Shown piece after piece: positions 60,849 to 64,000 of a stretch of DNA of 64,000 bases. Position 1 is the first letter of the stretch. Each line of letters begins with the position of its first letter. Made by a program: the position numbers and the translations under genes. Source of the DNA: Physcomitrium patens (taxonomy: Eukaryota > Streptophyta > Bryopsida > Funariales > Funariaceae); the NCBI RefSeq assembly GCF_000002425.4, contig NC_037263.1, positions 11,906,951 to 11,970,950 of the forward strand, written 5' to 3'. The notes under the pieces are model-generated. The model did no database searches. It was not told the origin of the DNA and was given only the letters and a program-made list of their open reading frames with translations.

Positions 60849-62785
60849 TCATCGAATTGATTTAGGTTTATCAGGATGTCGTTGATAAAACTCCTGTACC
60901 TTTTGTGGCGCATTTGCAAGATTTTCAGCTGGCTCCCACGTTCGCTCATTAATATCATAGCCGCACCAATGAACAAGATATTCTAACTTTCTCCACCTTC
61001 GTCGTGAATCCAATACCTTTTCAATCTCGTATTCTTTGTGGTTCTCGATTTCAATATTAGGTGGCGGACATTGTACTCTTCCAGGAAAAGATGACTCTCG
61101 ATAAGGTTCCAACAGAGAAACATGAAAGACTGGATGTACCTTCATAGAAGCCGGTAACTCCAGCCGGTATGCCACTGGATTAATTTGCTTCTGGATGATA
61201 AATGGTCCCAATCTTCGATAGTCCAACTTATCACATGGTCGCTTGGTCTTGATATTTCGTCGAAGAAGCCAGGCTTTGTCTCCAACTTTGAAAGTAGGTA
61301 CTGGATTCCGAAATCTATCTGCAGACGTCTTATAGGATTCTTGAGCGGATTGTAATTGAAGCTTCAACATAGTTTGAAGCTCTGATAGTTGCTTCACAAA
61401 TCCTTCAGCTGCTGGATTAAAATTTGTTGACGGACTCAATAAATCAAGCTTCGGATGATATCCATAGTTGGAAAAGAATGGTGTTTGTTGAGTCGACGCA
61501 TGGAGGGTGTTGTTATATGCAAACTCGACTAGTGATAGATATGCAGTCGAATTGTCTTGCTGATAGTTGATGCTGCATCGTAAGTACTACTCCAAGACTT
61601 GGTTCACCGGTTCCGTTTGGCCATCAGTTTGAATATGAAAAGCTGAAGAAAGCTTGATATCCACCTTCAATATCCCAAAGAAAGATCTCCAAAACTTTGA
61701 CACGAACTGGGTACCTCGATCTGATATGATATCATCTGGTAGTCCATGATATCGATACACATTATCGAGAAAGAGTCTTGTTGTGACTTCACTGGACGAT
61801 GTCTTCTTACAAGGAACAAAGTGTGCCATCTTTGTAAGCCGATCTACTTTGACAAAGATGCTGTCAAATGAGTTTGATGATGGCAAGTCCGTGATGAAGT
61901 CCATAGAAATTGAAGACCATGGTCGACGTGAAATTGACAATGGCTGTAGAAGTCCATAAGGGCGATGCCGAGGATTCTTAGATCTTGAACAGATGTCACA
62001 AGAGAAGACAAAATCTTTCACATCCTTCCACATTTGGGGCCACCAAAAATCTCGGGAAATAAGCTCCAAGGTCTTGTTGAATCCAAAATGTCCCGCAGCT
62101 AGAAAATCATGGCGAGATTGAAGAACTCGGAGTCGTGCTAGTCCTTTTGGAATGTACAATCGCTCTTCAAAGTATAAAAGATCTCCCTCCACCTTGAACT
62201 TGTCGTCATTGGTATGTTGCTTGATATCAATGGCTACTGAATCTTTAATGGTCATAGCACGTACCTGGTTTAGGAAGTCAGCATCAAATGATACAATAGT
62301 AGTACAAAGTTGAAATCTCTCTGGCTTTAATAACGTTGTACATTGTTGATCAAACACTGCTTCTCCAACCTTTGGTGCAAGATACGATCTCCTTGATAAA
62401 GCATCGAATAGTCCTTGTTGTCTTCCAGGTCGATAAGTGATAACAAAATCGAATCTAGATAGCGACATATTCCACCGAGCTTGACGCCGATTTAAAACTC
62501 GAGCCGTCATGAAATACTCCAAATTCTTGTGATCCGTATATACGGTTACTGGATGTGCAACTCCTTCAAGAAAGTGACGCCATTCTTTGAAAGAATCCAC
62601 TACAGCAAGAAGTTCCTTATCGTGGATCTCATAATTGATTTCAGCAACAAAGAACTTCCGAGAATAAAATGCAACTGGATGGAGCTTCTTATCTTCACTC
62701 ATTTGTGAAAGCACAGCTCCCAAAGCAAAATCTGAAGCATCAGTTTCTAAATAAAAGGCCTTTGTAAAGTCTGGATGTACCAAAA
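60849..62785 (-). pseudogene. RNase H, integrase and chromodomain of E5
   Basis: From the right: RNase H ([45 protein letters not shown]), integrase zinc ligands (H..H in HDFLAAGHFGFNKTLELI, SCDICSRSK), core aspartates in SMDFITDLP and IISDRGTQF and the glutamate in TDGQTEPVNQ, tail AWLLRRNIKTKRPCDKLDYR, and a chromodomain at the C-terminus (EYEIEKVLDSRRR, LEYLVHWCGYDINERTWEP) with the methyl-lysine cage aromatics kept. One in-frame TAG at 61587-61589; the frame is otherwise open to 60849. The deletion at 62786 separates it from RT. Confidence 0.85.
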
Positions 62786-62786
62786 T

Positions 62787-63997
62787 CGAGTGAGAGGAGC
62801 AGCAACTTGAGAATAATTCTTGATGAAGATCCGATAGAAGTTAGCAAAACCAAGAAAGCATTGTACGTCTCTAACCGTCTTCGGAACCTCCCAAGACATG
62901 ATTGCTTCTACTTTCTTGGGATCCATCTTCAAACCTTCTGTAGTCGCAATGAACCCCAAAAATTCCATCTCCGTCTGGTGAAATAAACACTTTTCTAATT
63001 TGGCATATAGTCCTCGCTTGCGTAGTTTCTCCAAGACCAAACGAACATGCTCCTCATGCTCTTCCTCGTTTTTAGAAAATATTAGAATATCGTCTAAGTA
63101 GATGACAATAAAATCATCGAGGTGTTCTCGAAAGATGTCATTCATCATATGTTGGAAAACCGCTGGAGCATTGGTAAGACCAAAAGGCATGACATTATAT
63201 TCGAAATGACCATACCTTGTACGGAATGCTGTCTTCCACTCATCTCCTTCCTTGATTCGTACGAGATTATAAGCTCCCCTTAGATCAATTTTTGTAAAGA
63301 TCTTCGCACGTCCAAGTTGTTCTAAGAGACTAGAAATCAAGGATAATGGGTAACGATTTTTCTTTGTTACCTTGTTGAGGCCTCGATAGTCCACACACAT
63401 CCGTAATGATCCATCTTTCTTCTTCACAAATAAGATGGGTGCTCCAGCTGATGATTTTGAATGACGAATGAAGTTCTTGGCTAGATTCTCATTGATGTAC
63501 TTTCGTAACTCTGCCAACTCCGTTTGCAATAGATTGTAGATTGGGCCAAAAGGTGGTTGTGCTCCTTCTTGCAAGTCTATGGCACAATCATATGGTCGGT
63601 GTTCCGGTAGTATGTCGGCATTCTTCTTTTGAAACACGTCTTCAAAATCTTTATATTGCTCCGGTATACTTGCTGTTGAGATCTTCTCCTCGGTAGTTGG
63701 AGCCGCATAAATGACAAATGAAGTACCTTCCTTAGATGATCTTATAAAGGCTCTTGCTCCAATGAATAAGGATTTCTTTTTTCGAGGTTTTTTACTAGGT
63801 TTTTTCTTGGGTGGTTTTGTGGGAAAAGTCATCTTCCGCAACCTCCAATCTATCAATGGATTGTGTTTTTCCAACCAAGAAAGACCAAGAATAATAGGAT
63901 TTGATGGGGTTCTAATAATATTAAAAATAATATGACTACTATGGTCTTTAAACGTTACTTCTATAGGTTTTGATTCATGGGTGATGCTACCAGACAA
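62787..63997 (-). pseudogene. Protease end and reverse transcriptase of E5 (truncated by window edge and deletion)
   Basis: Open frame entering from the right edge: protease end ([20 protein letters not shown]), a lysine-rich linker ([14 protein letters not shown]), then [57 protein letters not shown], catalytic [11 protein letters not shown] intact, thumb and [20 protein letters not shown]. After PLT(R) the frame jumps into the RNase H start because about 76 nt (26 codons in G2) are missing. Gag, protease active site and 5' LTR lie outside the window. Confidence 0.85.
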
Positions 63998-64000
63998 TAA

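Larger units (their letters stand above)
59837..64000 (-). mobile_element. Ty3 chromovirus E5 (youngest; runs off the right edge)
   Basis: 3' LTR 59837-60331, purine tract, third ORF, chromodomain, integrase, RNase H, RT, then the end of protease at the window edge. It belongs to the same family as E4 but with a clearly different LTR. The preceding five bases ATTGT are the predicted target duplication. Only two lesions were seen in the visible pol: TAG at 61587-61589 and a 76-nt deletion at 62786/62787. GC is close to that of the genes, unlike every other element here. Confidence 0.88.

Noticed and set aside
63711..63935. Plus-strand 74-codon frame with a hydrophobic stretch
   Set aside because: Antisense to the E5 protease-RT linker; the hydrophobic run is the complement of the lysine-rich linker codons.
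49803..64000. Endogenous pararetrovirus
   Set aside because: Elements have LTRs, integrase and chromodomains; no movement protein or coat motifs were seen.

Overview
This window looks like a gene-poor, repeat-dominated segment of a land-plant nuclear genome. It is most likely from a bryophyte, probably a moss such as Physcomitrium; this is inferred from the retroelement families, the short introns and the very AT-rich decayed repeats, and was not tested by any search. Two intact genes stand out as islands of higher GC: a secreted glycoside hydrolase family 9 endoglucanase (8 coding exons, 24275-26825, 497 aa) and a CASP-like four-helix membrane protein (2 exons, 47849-48640, 213 aa). No tRNA, rRNA or CRISPR array was recognised.

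Almost everything else is LTR retrotransposon, largely nested. Left block (54-18289): a minus-strand Copia-type element (59-18284, 5-bp duplication ACCTC) contains a minus-strand Ty3 chromovirus G1 (2830-17315, duplication AAAGA). G1 contains a plus-strand Ty3 chromovirus G2 (3859-11843, duplication ATAGA), and G2's reverse transcriptase is split by a further 1.6-kb insertion (6587-8195). All three duplications can be read directly. Middle block (28580-46520): a decayed chromovirus remnant, a split plus-strand Copia element, a minus-strand Ty3 element resembling the moss RLG1 type (32186-39031), a truncated plus-strand Ty3 element, and a long-terminal-repeat-like unit that recurs at 50092-51951.

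Right block (49803-64000): five Ty3 elements, each broken exactly where the next one's LTR begins: E1 (+) by E2 (-), E2 by E3 (-), E3 by E4 (-), E4 by E5 (-). E5 is youngest and best preserved and runs off the right edge inside its protease region. Decay follows nesting order: outer elements are saturated with A/T and carry many C-to-T or G-to-A stops, while E5 has one stop and one deletion across the pol sequence visible here.

Most notable observations: (1) several of these chromoviruses carry a third open reading frame between the chromodomain end of pol and the 3' LTR; three degenerate copies keep exactly the same 423-nt length, and the youngest copy encodes a recognisable 107-aa homologue. 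I know of no family for it. (2) The E5 LTR has a dense array of perfect heat-shock-element modules upstream of its TATA box. (3) Four of seven readable copies share a stop at one glutamine codon in integrase.
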